Notes: generated by a model not told the origin, from the letters alone. A stretch of DNA of 64,000 nt from Polynucleobacter sp. (GCA_021737945.1 JAIPCX010000009.1:1-64000), one strand, 5' to 3'. Numbered from the stretch's first letter, positions 1 to 8,952 are shown. Numbers and translations: made by a program.

Positions 1-104
1 TGGAACTCTTTGTCCACCCATTTCTCTGCGGCTTTCATGTCAGCCCAGGACGCGCCTGAGGCTAGCATTGCTGCAATCGCAATAGCACTAAGTTTAAGTT
101 TCAT
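1..104 (-). CDS. glpV: Glycerol ABC transporter substrate-binding protein, N-terminal fragment
   Basis: Only the first 34 codons lie in the window; the gene runs off the left edge. The start ATG at 104 has a good ribosome binding site (AGGAG) just upstream. The translation opens with a typical Sec signal peptide (MKLKLSAIAIAAMLASGASWA) followed by DMKAAEKWVDKEF, as expected for a secreted periplasmic binding protein. It is the last visible gene of the leftward glycerol operon, directly after the permease genes and DUF2160, which is the position of glpV in known glpSTPQV operons. The assignment to glycerol is by context; the fragment alone only shows a secreted protein. Confidence 0.75.
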   Translation of the reverse strand, partial: MKLKLSAIAIAAMLASGASWADMKAAEKWVDKEF

Positions 105-140
105 CTTGTCTCCTCTTCGCACCTTCCCGGACAGAACAAC

Positions 141-190
141 CGACACCGGTGGGAAGAAACCCGGTGCCAGCATGAGTCGAGGCTGACTCA
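141..190 (-). promoter_or_regulatory. Two stem-loops between the DUF2160 gene and glpV
   Basis: Two short inverted repeats sit in the 99-bp gap before glpV: CACCGG/CCGGTG at 144-149 and 161-166, and TGAGTC/GACTCA at 173-178 and 185-190. On the transcribed strand they would form adjacent hairpins in front of the binding-protein cistron. Neither is followed by a U-run, so they do not look like a terminator. They may protect or process the glpV part of the message, since binding proteins are needed in excess over permeases. This role is inferred. Confidence 0.4.
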
Positions 191-203
191 AATTAGTAGC
201 TTG

Positions 204-488
204 CTAACCCCAACGCATCATTACTAACAACACTACAAAACCTAATACTGCCGCAACCCATTGCGTTAAATCAGTCAGTCCTGCCCACGCCAGATTCACA
301 TACGCAGCAGACAACAAGCCGATAAATAAACGATCACCACGCGTGGTGGAGATAGGTAGAAATCCTTTTCGCTCAATACTCGGCGAGCGTACCTGCCAGA
401 TCGTCATGCCGATCAACATCAACACCACGCTAATAAAAAATACAGCGACTTCTAAGGTCCAAGCCATCCATGAAAAGGCGTTAACCAT
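204..488 (-). CDS. DUF2160 small membrane protein of the glycerol ABC operon
   Basis: A 94-residue hydrophobic protein with about three membrane segments (FISVVLMLIGMTIW, LFIGLLSAAYVNLAW, VLGFVVLLVMM). It matches the DUF2160 family found inside glycerol ABC operons between glpQ and glpV. The track start at 536 would overlap glpQ by 47 bases and adds an unrelated leader. The ATG at 488 follows the glpQ stop by one base and has a strong GGGGAGGG site, so I chose it. Its function is unknown; it may be an accessory membrane subunit of the glycerol transporter. Confidence 0.85.
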   Translation of the reverse strand: MVNAFSWMAWTLEVAVFFISVVLMLIGMTIWQVRSPSIERKGFLPISTTRGDRLFIGLLSAAYVNLAWAGLTDLTQWVAAVLGFVVLLVMMRWG

Positions 489-489
489 G

Positions 490-1296
490 TCACACCCTCC
501 CCATAGCAAAACCTTTGGCGATGTAATGCCGTACAAACCAAATCACTAAGGCGCCCGGCACAATCGTTAGCGTGCCAGCCGCTGCGAGTACACCCCAATC
601 CATGCCGGCGGCTGAGACGGTGCGCGTCATCGTTGCAGCGATCGGCTTAGCGTTCACAGACGTTAACGTGCGCGCCAAAAGAAGTTCGACCCAGCTAAAC
701 ATGAAACAGAAAAACGCCGTCACACCGATGCCTGATTTAATTAGTGGCAAAAAGATTTTGACGAAGAATGCGGGAAAGCTGTAGCCATCAATGTAAGCGG
801 TCTCGTCGATCTCTTTCGGTATGCCCGACATGAAGCCTTCTAAAATCCATACAGCTAGCGGTACATTAAAAAGCAAGTGAGCTAATGCCACCGCGATATG
901 CGTATCCATCATGCCGAAGGTGGAATACAGCTGGAAGAAAGGCAGCAGAAAAACAGCCGGCGGCGTCATGCGGTTAGTGAGCAACCAAAAAAACAAATGC
1001 TTGTCACCCAAAAACGAATAGCGGGAGAAAGCATAGGCAGCAGGCAGTGCAAGTAGCACCGACATCACCATGTTCATCGCCACATAAATAATCGAATTAA
1101 TGTAGCCGCCGTACCATGCCTCATCCGTAAAGATAGTGCGGTAATTATCAAAGGTCAGATGCGTTGGCCAGAGCGTCATCACGCCGACGATTTCTTCATT
1201 CGTCTTGAGTGACATGTTCAGCATCCAATAGATCGGCAATAGCGATAACGCTAAAAAAGCGACCAGGAAGAAGCGTGAGAAATTTTGTCGGATCAT
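490..1296 (-). CDS. glpQ: Glycerol ABC transporter permease GlpQ
   Basis: A 268-residue inner membrane permease of the carbohydrate-type ABC family with about six membrane spans. The cytoplasmic EAA-like loop, which docks on the ATPase, is visible as EIDETAYIDGYSFPAFFVKI around residues 158-177. It forms the translocation channel together with GlpP and takes glycerol from GlpV. The start overlaps the glpP stop by 4 bases (ATGA), showing translational coupling. The substrate call depends on the adjoining glpD and glpR; the fold itself is that of a MalG-type permease. Confidence 0.88.
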   Translation of the reverse strand: MIRQNFSRFFLVAFLALSLLPIYWMLNMSLKTNEEIVGVMTLWPTHLTFDNYRTIFTDEAWYGGYINSIIYVAMNMVMSVLLALPAAYAFSRYSFLGDKHLFFWLLTNRMTPPAVFLLPFFQLYSTFGMMDTHIAVALAHLLFNVPLAVWILEGFMSGIPKEIDETAYIDGYSFPAFFVKIFLPLIKSGIGVTAFFCFMFSWVELLLARTLTSVNAKPIAATMTRTVSAAGMDWGVLAAAGTLTIVPGALVIWFVRHYIAKGFAMGRV

Positions 1297-2162
1297 GTCT
1301 TGTCTCCCGTGCCCACGCGCTGCATCCAGTTGTAGAGCACAAACGAAAACAGCAAGATGATCAAGAAGTAAATCAGCGAGAACGCCGCTGCCGGACCCAG
1401 ATCAAATTGACCCACGGCTTTTTGTGTCAGGTATTGCGAAAGGAAAGTCGTTGCATTTCCGGGGCCACCGCCAGTGAGTACAAACGGCTCGGTATAAATC
1501 ATGAAGCTATCCATAAACCTCAGCAACACCGCAATCATCAGCACGTTGCGCATTTTAGGCAGCTGAATAAAACGGAAAACCGCGAAGCGTGAAGCACCAT
1601 CAATTTTTGCTGCTTGATAGTAAGCGTCAGGTATCGCGCGCAAACCGGCGTAGCACAGCAACACCACTAACGGCGTCCAATGCCACACATCCATCAGCAA
1701 TACAGTTAACCAGGCATCCCATGAGTCGCCGGTGTAGTTGTACGAGATGCCTGCATCATTAATCAGCTTGCCCATCAAACCAATATCGCCACGACCAAAA
1801 ATTTGCCAGATCGTACCGACCACGTTCCATGGAATCAGCAAAGGCAAAGCAACAAGTACCAGCGATAACGAAGCGCGCCAACCTTGAGCCGGCATCGTAA
1901 GAGCCACGCCTATGCCCAAAGGAATTTCTATCGATAGCACGGCTAAAGAAAACCATAGTTGACGCGCTAACGCGCCATGCAAATCTTCATCGCGCATCAC
2001 TTCTCTAAACCATTCCATGCCAACGAACACAGATTGGTCTGGCCCGAGGATGTCTTGCACTGAGTAATTCACTACCGTCATCAGTGGCACGATCGCAGAA
2101 AACGCGACCGATAGAATCACCGGCAACACGAACCACCACGCTTTGTTGTTGTAGGTTTTCAT
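1293..2162 (-). CDS. glpP: Glycerol ABC transporter permease GlpP
   Basis: A 289-residue MalF/UgpA-type permease with an N-terminal membrane anchor (WFVLPVILSVAFSAIVPLMT) and about six spans. The EAA loop is seen as YYQAAKIDGASRFAVFRFIQ near residues 181-200. It pairs with GlpQ to form the membrane channel for glycerol import. It overlaps glpT upstream by 4 bases and glpQ downstream by 4 bases, so the three are translated as a coupled unit. Confidence 0.88.
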   Translation of the reverse strand: MKTYNNKAWWFVLPVILSVAFSAIVPLMTVVNYSVQDILGPDQSVFVGMEWFREVMRDEDLHGALARQLWFSLAVLSIEIPLGIGVALTMPAQGWRASLSLVLVALPLLIPWNVVGTIWQIFGRGDIGLMGKLINDAGISYNYTGDSWDAWLTVLLMDVWHWTPLVVLLCYAGLRAIPDAYYQAAKIDGASRFAVFRFIQLPKMRNVLMIAVLLRFMDSFMIYTEPFVLTGGGPGNATTFLSQYLTQKAVGQFDLGPAAAFSLIYFLIILLFSFVLYNWMQRVGTGDKT

Positions 2163-3241
2163 GCGACGCGTCTCTCATTGACGTAATACAAAATGCGCTC
2201 GTCTGGCAGACGCACGCCCACTGCATCACCCGCTGCGACGGAATGCAGCGTGCGCTGTTTACACGCAACTCGATAATCACCGAGCTGGCAATCCACTAAC
2301 CAATGCGTGCCCATGTTGCGTGCGCTGATGACGCGCGCTGGCAAACTGTCTGCCGTGCCTTGCGCTACGCACTCAACAAACTCTGGGCGTATGCCTAACT
2401 TCAAACTACCTTCACCCATACGCAAACCACGGCGTGGCGGTAAAAATTCGGAGACGCCCGCAATACGAACTCCATCAGCGCTATAACCACAGGGCAGTAG
2501 ATTCGTGCCGGGATTACCGATGAAGTAACCCACAAAGGTATGCGCAGGCGCTTCGAATAATTCTTGCGCTGTACCAATTTGAACCACTTCACCATCCGTC
2601 ATCACGACGACTTTGTCGGCAAAGGTTAGCGCTTCAATTTGATCGTGCGTGACATAGATGAGCGAGAGTTTGAGTTCGTGATGAATTTCTTTGAGCTTGC
2701 GACGTAGCAGCCATTTCAGATGGGGATCAATCACGGTTAGCGGCTCATCAAACAATACCGCTGCGACATCGGGCCGCACTAGGCCGCGGCCCAAAGAAAT
2801 TTTTTGTTTAGCGTCTGCAGTAAGGCCGCTGGCGCGATTTTTTAAATCCGGCGTCAGCTCAAGAATCTCAGCAATATGCGCCACACGCTTATTAATATCG
2901 GCCGTTTTCCAGCCGCGATTTTTTAACGGAAAAGCGAGGTTTTCACCCACTGTCATCGTGTCGTAAATTACCGGGAACTGAAACACCTGCGCAATGTTGC
3001 GCGATTCCGTTGGTAAGTTAGTGATGTCTTTGCCGTCAAACAGAACCTTGCCTTGTGATGGCCGCACCAGCCCGGAAATAATATTTAGTAGCGTCGTCTT
3101 GCCACAACCCGAGGGGCCGAGTAAGGCGTATGCGCCACCATCGTTCCAGGTCATCTCCATTGGACGCAGTGCGTAGTCCGAAGGCTCCGAAGGATTTGCT
3201 TTGTAGCTGTGTGCCAGTCCGGCTAATTCTATGCGCGCCAT
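2159..3241 (-). CDS. glpT: Glycerol ABC transporter ATP-binding protein GlpT
   Basis: A 360-residue ABC ATPase with a C-terminal TOBE-like region. Walker A is GPSGCGKTT near residues 42-50 and Walker B with catalytic Glu is AAVLFDEPLTVID. The usual LSGGQ signature is replaced by LTADAKQK, so this subunit carries a degenerate signature motif. The track ORF begins 32 codons earlier, inside glpS; the ATG at 3241 lies one base after the glpS stop, has a CAGGAGTG site and gives the usual MARIEL start. With GlpS it should form an asymmetric ATPase pair that energises glycerol import. Confidence 0.88.
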   Translation of the reverse strand: MARIELAGLAHSYKANPSEPSDYALRPMEMTWNDGGAYALLGPSGCGKTTLLNIISGLVRPSQGKVLFDGKDITNLPTESRNIAQVFQFPVIYDTMTVGENLAFPLKNRGWKTADINKRVAHIAEILELTPDLKNRASGLTADAKQKISLGRGLVRPDVAAVLFDEPLTVIDPHLKWLLRRKLKEIHHELKLSLIYVTHDQIEALTFADKVVVMTDGEVVQIGTAQELFEAPAHTFVGYFIGNPGTNLLPCGYSADGVRIAGVSEFLPPRRGLRMGEGSLKLGIRPEFVECVAQGTADSLPARVISARNMGTHWLVDCQLGDYRVACKQRTLHSVAAGDAVGVRLPDERILYYVNERRVA

Positions 3242-3242
3242 C

Positions 3243-4337
3243 TCACACTCCTGTCGAGTCCGGAGCGCAGAGAAGTGCGCCATCGGTACTAAAAATAAAC
3301 AAATCTTCAGGAAGGAAATACACCGTCGTCGTCGCACCTATATCTAGCGTGTGCACGCCGGTAAGTTGAGCAACCAATGACAGCTCACCGCGATGCAAGT
3401 GAACGTAGGTTTCTGAGCCGCTGATTTCAGACAGATCTACCGTTGCACCGACAGCGAAATCATTTCCTTGCGAACTCAGTCGCAAGCTGTGCGCACGCAC
3501 TCCGAGCACCACTTGATTGTGGTTTGTAGCTTTAGCACGCTGGCGTTCCGACAAAGGCATAGATAAACCATGACCTAAATCTGCCACGCCCTGCGCGTTA
3601 ATGTGCGCATTCATCAAATTGATCGGTGGATCACTAAACGTGCGCGCTGCTTGCAATGATGAAGGCGCATTAAATACAGACAGCGTAGAACCGTGCTGCA
3701 GCACGCGGCCTTCATGCATCAATAGTGTTTGTCCACCTAATTGCAAAGCTTCGAGTGGTTCGGTAGTGGCATACACCACCGTTGTACCGCCCGAGGCAAA
3801 CAGATCGGTTAATTCGCGACGAAGTTCTTCGCGGAGTTTGTAATCCAGATTGACTAGCGGCTCATCAAGTAATAACAAGCCCGCATCTTTAATCAGCGCA
3901 CGCGCTAGCGCAGTACGTTGTTGCTGGCCGCCAGAGAGTGCAGCAGGTGAACGATCGAGATAGTTGGAAATATGCAGACGCTCGGCCATCTCATGGACTT
4001 TTTTGCGAATGTCATCTTCCGATAACTTGCCGGCAATCCGTAATGGCGAGGCGATGTTTTCAAAAACACTCAGCGAGGGGTAATTAATGAACTGCTGATA
4101 AACCATGGCCAGATGCCGTTCACGCACAGGTACGCCAGTTACATCAACACCGTCGGCAATGATTTTCCCTTCGGTAGGGCGATCGAGTCCCGCCATCAAA
4201 CGCATAAGCGTGGTCTTGCCGGCCAAGGTCGGGCCGAGCAGTACGTTGATGGCTCCCGCCATCAACGAGACCGAAGTCGGATACAGATGCGTATGAGCGC
4301 CAACGCGGGCGCTTACGCCTTGTAATTCGAGACGCAA
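3243..4337 (-). CDS. glpS: Glycerol ABC transporter ATP-binding protein GlpS
   Basis: A 364-residue ABC ATPase partner of GlpT. Walker A is the unusual GPTLAGKTT near residues 35-43, the signature is intact (LSGGQQQR) and Walker B is LLLLDEPLVNLD. The H-loop region reads VVYATTEPLEAL, in which the normal histidine is Thr, so this subunit also departs from the canonical set. Translation begins with TTG at 4337 behind a strong GGAGGAG site. It starts 30 bases after glpD ends, on the same strand, so transport and oxidation of glycerol are likely co-transcribed. Confidence 0.87.
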   Translation of the reverse strand: MRLELQGVSARVGAHTHLYPTSVSLMAGAINVLLGPTLAGKTTLMRLMAGLDRPTEGKIIADGVDVTGVPVRERHLAMVYQQFINYPSLSVFENIASPLRIAGKLSEDDIRKKVHEMAERLHISNYLDRSPAALSGGQQQRTALARALIKDAGLLLLDEPLVNLDYKLREELRRELTDLFASGGTTVVYATTEPLEALQLGGQTLLMHEGRVLQHGSTLSVFNAPSSLQAARTFSDPPINLMNAHINAQGVADLGHGLSMPLSERQRAKATNHNQVVLGVRAHSLRLSSQGNDFAVGATVDLSEISGSETYVHLHRGELSLVAQLTGVHTLDIGATTTVYFLPEDLFIFSTDGALLCAPDSTGV

Positions 4338-4367
4338 TTTATCTCCTCCGAATGTGTCGCGCCGACC

Positions 4368-5930
4368 TTAACCTGCTGCGACCATCAGTTTGTTATCGTT
4401 TTTATACCGCTTTGTTGAAAACCACTCATCAACTTTTTGTGCCGTCCCCTCTGGCACATGAAGCCCCAACTTAGTGCGACGCCACAGTATATCGGTGCTG
4501 GACGTAGCCCATTCAAAATTCATCAGATATTCCAACTCGGCTGGGTATAAACCTTCGGCCAGCGGCTCACCCATATCGTGCAACGTGTGACGATTGTTTA
4601 ACAGCACATGAATCCGCGTGCCATACGTGCGCGCATAACGCGCAATCAATTTGGGTGCGAGCCAGGAAAATTTCTTTTGCAGTTCGTGCACATACGCATC
4701 GAACTCAAGTACCGAACGATTTTGTGGTTCGCTACCAAACAAGTCACCACCAGGAAGACAGGCATCGGCAGTCCACGCTGTACGATGATTGCCTAACTTG
4801 GGCGCAATCATATCGACCGCTTCTTCAGCTAGTTTGCGGAACGTCGTAATCTTGCCGCCGAACACACTCAGCATCGGCGCGCTGTCGCCTTCAATGACTA
4901 AGTTGTAGTCGCGAGTAATTTCTGAGGCATTCGATGACGCATCTTCTAACAAAGGACGGACACCCGAATACGCCCACACCACATCTGCAGGCTTTAAAGG
5001 TTTTAAAAAATAGCGTTCAGTTAGTTTGCACAGATACTCGATTTCATCGTGATCAATCGCGACCTTATTCGTATCGCCGTTATATTCAATATCCGTGGTA
5101 CCTATCAACGTGAAATCGTGTTCATAGTCGATAGCAAACACGATACGACCATCTGGATTTTGAAAAATGTACGCGAACGGATGATCAAATAATTTTTTAA
5201 CGACGATATGACTGCCCTTAATCAAGCGCAGTGAATTTGTACTAGGGCGATGCAGTGCATCTTGCAAGAATGACGCCGCCCATGGGCCAGCGGCATTCAC
5301 CAGTCCACGTGCATTCACAGTGAGTGGTTCGCCATTGCTAGTGCGCAGTACTGCCGACCATTTATCGCCAACGCGCTTAGCTGATTCGCATAGTGTGTGC
5401 GTGAGTACCGTTGCGCCTTTTTCTTTGGCATCTAAGGCATTCAAGATAACCAGTCGTGCGTCATCAACCCAACCATCGGAATAAATAAAACCTTTAGTGA
5501 ATTCCGGTTTAAGTGGTTTGCCTGCGGCGTGTGTGCGCAAATCAAGGCTGCCGGACCCGGGCAAAATTTCGCGCTGTGCGAGATGGTCATACACCAGCAT
5601 GCCCGCACGTATTATCCAAGCAGGACGTTGGCCTTTATCGTGCGGCATAACAAAGCGCATCGGCCACATGATGTGCGGCGCCGAGCGGAGCAAGACTTCG
5701 CGTTCAATCAGCGCTTTACGCACTAATCCAAATTCGTAATGCTCGAGATAACGCAGACCACCGTGAATTAATTTTGTCGAGGCCGACGACGTGTGAGACG
5801 CTAAATCATCCTTCTCACACAACACCACCGATAAGCCGCGTCCCGCCGCATCGCGCGCAATGCCCGCGCCATTGACGCCGCCGCCGACAATCAGCAAATC
5901 GCAATCAAAGGTGGCAGGAGAGGGGCTCAT
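4368..5930 (-). CDS. glpD: Aerobic glycerol-3-phosphate dehydrogenase
   Basis: A 520-residue FAD enzyme that oxidises sn-glycerol 3-phosphate to dihydroxyacetone phosphate at the membrane, feeding the quinone pool. The N-terminal FAD-binding signature is DLLIVGGGVNGAGIARDAAG at about residues 10-29, followed by the family motif STKLIHGGLRYLEHYEF and later GSHIVVKKLFDHPFAYIF. The length matches GlpD. The ATG at 5930 (MSPSPATFDCDLL) is preferred; the track start at 6011 adds a leader with no family resemblance. No strong ribosome binding site is visible. It is the first gene of the leftward glycerol operon and is divergent from glpR. Confidence 0.93.
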   Translation of the reverse strand: MSPSPATFDCDLLIVGGGVNGAGIARDAAGRGLSVVLCEKDDLASHTSSASTKLIHGGLRYLEHYEFGLVRKALIEREVLLRSAPHIMWPMRFVMPHDKGQRPAWIIRAGMLVYDHLAQREILPGSGSLDLRTHAAGKPLKPEFTKGFIYSDGWVDDARLVILNALDAKEKGATVLTHTLCESAKRVGDKWSAVLRTSNGEPLTVNARGLVNAAGPWAASFLQDALHRPSTNSLRLIKGSHIVVKKLFDHPFAYIFQNPDGRIVFAIDYEHDFTLIGTTDIEYNGDTNKVAIDHDEIEYLCKLTERYFLKPLKPADVVWAYSGVRPLLEDASSNASEITRDYNLVIEGDSAPMLSVFGGKITTFRKLAEEAVDMIAPKLGNHRTAWTADACLPGGDLFGSEPQNRSVLEFDAYVHELQKKFSWLAPKLIARYARTYGTRIHVLLNNRHTLHDMGEPLAEGLYPAELEYLMNFEWATSSTDILWRRTKLGLHVPEGTAQKVDEWFSTKRYKNDNKLMVAAG

Positions 5931-6129
5931 TAGCGAACGTAGGCAAAAGGTCGAGTTTGGGGCACCGCTGAATTGATGGTTTGACGAAAGTAGCCTACTG
6001 CAGTCAACCAATCCGGCGCCAAGGTTGTCGACGTGCGGTTTGTTGTACTCAGGATGGGTGGGTAACCTTTCCTGTTGGAATTGCCAAGCTTACGTAGACT
6101 GAAGATAATGCGATTCAAAGATAGTCGTT

Positions 6130-6173
6130 AAACGAACAAAAAGCAACACACTTGACAGCATTTGGGTTCGTTT
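6130..6173. promoter_or_regulatory. Candidate GlpR operator in the glpD-glpR divergent region
   Basis: The 295-bp gap between divergent glpD and glpR holds an inverted pair, AAACGAAC at 6130-6137 and GTTCGTTT at 6166-6173. The half-sites resemble the TTCG/CGAA core bound by GlpR of the DeoR family. A TTGACA hexamer at 6152-6157 lies between them, although I cannot place a well-spaced -10 element. The arrangement fits autoregulated glpR and repression of the glp operon. The assignment is inferred from position and half-site sequence. Confidence 0.45.
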
Positions 6174-6225
6174 GTTTTCATTATTTACTTTTTAACGAGG
6201 CCCGGCCTGGGGCGGGAGTATTGGT

Positions 6226-6987
6226 ATGACCCTCAACCCGCGACAACGGCGTTTGCTCGAAGTGGTCCAGAGCCAAGTCACTATTTCGGTAGAAGACCTG
6301 GCCCATCAGCTAGACGTTACGCCGCAGACAGTCCGGCGCGACGTCAAATTAATGGAAGAGTCGCGCTTGCTTGCGCGTTATCACGGTGGGGTTGGGTTGC
6401 CTTCGTCGGTCGAAAACATCGATTACACTCAACGCCAGATACTCAATATAGAAGGCAAGCGCCGCATCGCTGCCGCTGTAGCTGAACGTGTACGTCCCGG
6501 CTCTTCGCTACTGATCAATATTGGAACGACTACAGAGGAAGTGGCGCGTGCGCTGATGCATCATCAGGGTTTGCACGTCGTAACCAATAATCTCAACGTG
6601 GCGGCCATATTGGCCAGTCAGCCCAGCTGCGAAGTCATTGTGGCCGGCGGCGTGGTGCGCGGCCGCGATCGTGCGATTGTGGGTGAGGCCACGGTCGACT
6701 TCATACGGCAATTCAAGGTTGATATAGGCATTATCGGGGTTTCGAGCATTGAGCCAGACGGCACCCTGCGTGATTTTGATCCGCGCGAAGTCAAGGTGGC
6801 TCAAGCCATTGTTGAGCAGTCGCGCGAGGTGTGGCTGGTGGCCGATCAAGCCAAATTCGACAGGCAAGCTTTGGTTCGCATCACCCATCTTTCTCAAATT
6901 GATAAGTTATTTTGCGATGCGCCGCCGCCGCCCGGCTTGGCCAGTATCTTGGCTGAAGCGAAGGTGGAAGTGGTGGTTGCCCCCTAA
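6226..6987 (+). CDS. glpR: DeoR-family glycerol-3-phosphate regulon repressor
   Basis: A 253-residue DeoR-type repressor. The N-terminal winged helix (RQRRLLEVVQSQ..VSVEDLAHQLDVTPQTVRRD-like) spans residues 5-55. The C-terminal sugar-phosphate sensor domain includes INIGTTTEEVARAL, VTNNLNVAAIL and the GGVVRGRDRAIVG segment. The start ATG at 6226 is preceded by GGGAG. It stands alone on the plus strand, divergent from glpD, and likely represses the glycerol operon until glycerol 3-phosphate accumulates. Confidence 0.92.
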   Translation: MTLNPRQRRLLEVVQSQVTISVEDLAHQLDVTPQTVRRDVKLMEESRLLARYHGGVGLPSSVENIDYTQRQILNIEGKRRIAAAVAERVRPGSSLLINIGTTTEEVARALMHHQGLHVVTNNLNVAAILASQPSCEVIVAGGVVRGRDRAIVGEATVDFIRQFKVDIGIIGVSSIEPDGTLRDFDPREVKVAQAIVEQSREVWLVADQAKFDRQALVRITHLSQIDKLFCDAPPPPGLASILAEAKVEVVVAP

Positions 6988-7105
6988 TTGAGAAAGCGAC
7001 AAACAATGTTTACAGACGTGAGTGTCTGAGACGCGTTAAAAACTAGGGATAAGCCGGCCCTTTGGGCGATAATACGGCCATCCGAAAACCGCACCAAGGA
7101 ACAGG

Positions 7106-8188
7106 ATGTCCAACGTCTACGCCCCACTAAAGAACGATACGTTTTTGCGCGCATTGCTGCGTCAACCCACCGATTACACGCCGCTCTGGCTGATGCGCCA
7201 AGCGGGCCGTTACCTGCCGGAGTATCGTGCAACCCGTGCTAAAGCAGGCTCGTTCATGGGGCTGGCCACCAATCCCGATTACGCTACCGAGGTCACCATA
7301 CAACCCCTCGATCGCTATCCATTAGATGCGGCGATTCTGTTTTCAGACATCTTGACCGTACCCGATGCTATGGGTCTGGGGCTGTCATTTGCCGAGGGCG
7401 AAGGCCCACGCTTTGCGCATCCACTGCGCGATGAAAAAGCCGTGTTGGCACTGCGCGAACCCGATCTCGCCAGTCTGCAATATGTGTTTGATGCGGTGAC
7501 GCAGATACGCAAAACGCTCGATGGTCGTGTGCCGCTGATTGGTTTTTCCGGCAGCCCATGGACACTTGCCTGCTATATGGTTGAAGGCGGTGGTTCCGAT
7601 GATTTCCGTCTGGTGAAGGGCATGTTGTACGACCGTCCCGATTTGATGCATCACATCTTGAATGTGAATGCGAAGGCCGTCGCCGCTTACCTAAATGCCC
7701 AAATTGATGCGGGCGCGCAAGCCGTGATGATCTTTGATACGTGGGGCGGTGCCTTAGCGGATGGCGTGTATCAGGCGTTTTCTTTGCATTACATGCGCGA
7801 AGTCATTAAGGGCTTAAAGCGCGAGCATGACGGACAAAAAATCCCGTGCATCGTCTTCACCAAGGGCGGCGGCTTGTGGCTAGACGAAATAGCCGACAGC
7901 GGTGCCGACGCCGTGGGCTTGGATTGGACGGTTAATCTCGCCAAGGCACGCCAGCAAGTCGGCCATAAAGTTGCGCTACAAGGTAACCTCGATCCGAATG
8001 TGCTGTTTGCCAAGCCAGAGCAAATTCACGCCGAAGTGGAAAAAGTCTTAGCGTCGTTTGGTAAACCCGGCCCCGGAACGGGCCATGTGTTCAACCTAGG
8101 CCATGGGATTTCTCAGTTCACTCCGCCGGAGGCGGTGACAGCCTTGGTTGAGGCCGTTCACGGCATCAGCCGCCGTATGCGGTCCTGA
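7106..8188 (+). CDS. hemE: Uroporphyrinogen decarboxylase
   Basis: A 360-residue enzyme that converts uroporphyrinogen III to coproporphyrinogen III in haem synthesis. The substrate-cleft motif [13 protein letters not shown] is at residues 28-40 and the second signature [19 protein letters not shown] near residue 150. The tail [17 protein letters not shown] is also typical. A clear AAGGAACAGG site precedes the ATG. The gene is transcribed toward priA across a long gap containing DnaA-box-like sites. Confidence 0.97.
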   Translation: MSNVYAPLKNDTFLRALLRQPTDYTPLWLMRQAGRYLPEYRATRAKAGSFMGLATNPDYATEVTIQPLDRYPLDAAILFSDILTVPDAMGLGLSFAEGEGPRFAHPLRDEKAVLALREPDLASLQYVFDAVTQIRKTLDGRVPLIGFSGSPWTLACYMVEGGGSDDFRLVKGMLYDRPDLMHHILNVNAKAVAAYLNAQIDAGAQAVMIFDTWGGALADGVYQAFSLHYMREVIKGLKREHDGQKIPCIVFTKGGGLWLDEIADSGADAVGLDWTVNLAKARQQVGHKVALQGNLDPNVLFAKPEQIHAEVEKVLASFGKPGPGTGHVFNLGHGISQFTPPEAVTALVEAVHGISRRMRS

Positions 8189-8271
8189 GCGGCGTTGCCC
8201 AAACGGCATGTGCGGTGAGCGGCGACTTCGACTAAAACCGTGCAGTTATGCACATTATGGTTAGACGAGTG

Positions 8272-8337
8272 TAAATCAAGGACTTGCGGAAAATAGACAG
8301 ACCTCGCCGTAGAAAAATTGGCTAAGTCCTTGATTTA
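8272..8337. repeat. 14-bp perfect inverted repeat downstream of hemE
   Basis: TAAATCAAGGACTT at 8272-8285 is matched exactly by its reverse complement AAGTCCTTGATTTA at 8324-8337, with 38 bases between. It lies about 85 bases after the hemE stop. There is no U-run, so it is a poor intrinsic terminator. It could be a structured element of the neighbouring DnaA-box region or a relic of a small mobile sequence. Confidence 0.7.
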
Positions 8338-8418
8338 TAAATCCGCAAATGCCTTTTGGCAATATCCGATCACCGATCCCACATTACAGAAATAGCGCAG
8401 ATTTGTTAGAAACCGAGT

Positions 8419-8905
8419 TTGTTCACAAAGATATCCACAAGCTAGTGGATAACTTCTGATAGATCTGCTAGCCCTAATGGCTCCTCCAAACGGCATTCTG
8501 AAGGCGGAGTAAGGGCTATCTTGGTGCGCTGGTTAGTTCGGCTATCGGATTCCTTGCTGAGGTTGCGTAAACCGCACTTATTCACAAACCACGGGCTTGT
8601 CAAGGCGCTGAAAAATAAATTCAAATTATTTTTTTCTATTTAGCGTGAAATTCATAAGCCATTGATTTTATTGAGAACGCTCAGCTGCTTCCCCTCTGAG
8701 CAAAGTGTTTGAGGCCGCATGAATTCTGGCATTTGGCCTGTCAAGCCCCAGTTGTACACAAAGTTATCCACATATTTTGTGGATAGCCTAAAAAGCGCTT
8801 TCGAAATGGACAGTTAGCGCGCATTCTAAGGAATCACTTTAAGTGGTGACTTAAGTGGTGCGGGTTAAAAATTTTTCAGCAAACAAAAAAATATAAAATT
8901 TTTTG
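8419..8905. other. Candidate replication origin or DnaA-binding cluster between hemE and priA
   Basis: The 764-bp hemE-priA gap has no credible gene but contains a cluster of DnaA-box-like nonamers. Perfect matches to TTWTNCACA are TTATTCACA at 8578-8586 and TTATCCACA at 8764-8772. One-mismatch sites are ATATCCACA at 8431-8439, TTATCCACT on the minus strand at 8444-8452 and CTATCCACA on the minus strand at 8778-8786; weaker sites are TTGTTCACA at 8419 and TTGTACACA at 8752. An AT-rich tract at about 8864-8905 (AAAAAAATATAAAATTTTTT) follows, as an unwinding element would. The dnaA gene is not in the window, so a DnaA-titration or regulatory cluster is an alternative. Confidence 0.5.
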
Positions 8906-8952
8906 CGTCACAAATTTCTTACACACAGATCGTAAAAACTTTTTCATCTCAC

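Noticed and set aside
6162-6485. Plus-strand ORF of 107 codons around the glpR start
   Set aside because: It is out of frame with glpR, whose winged helix begins at 6226 with a good ribosome site.
8442-8624. Minus-strand ORF of 60 codons in the hemE-priA gap
   Set aside because: It spans DnaA-box-like sites, has no family resemblance and no ribosome site.
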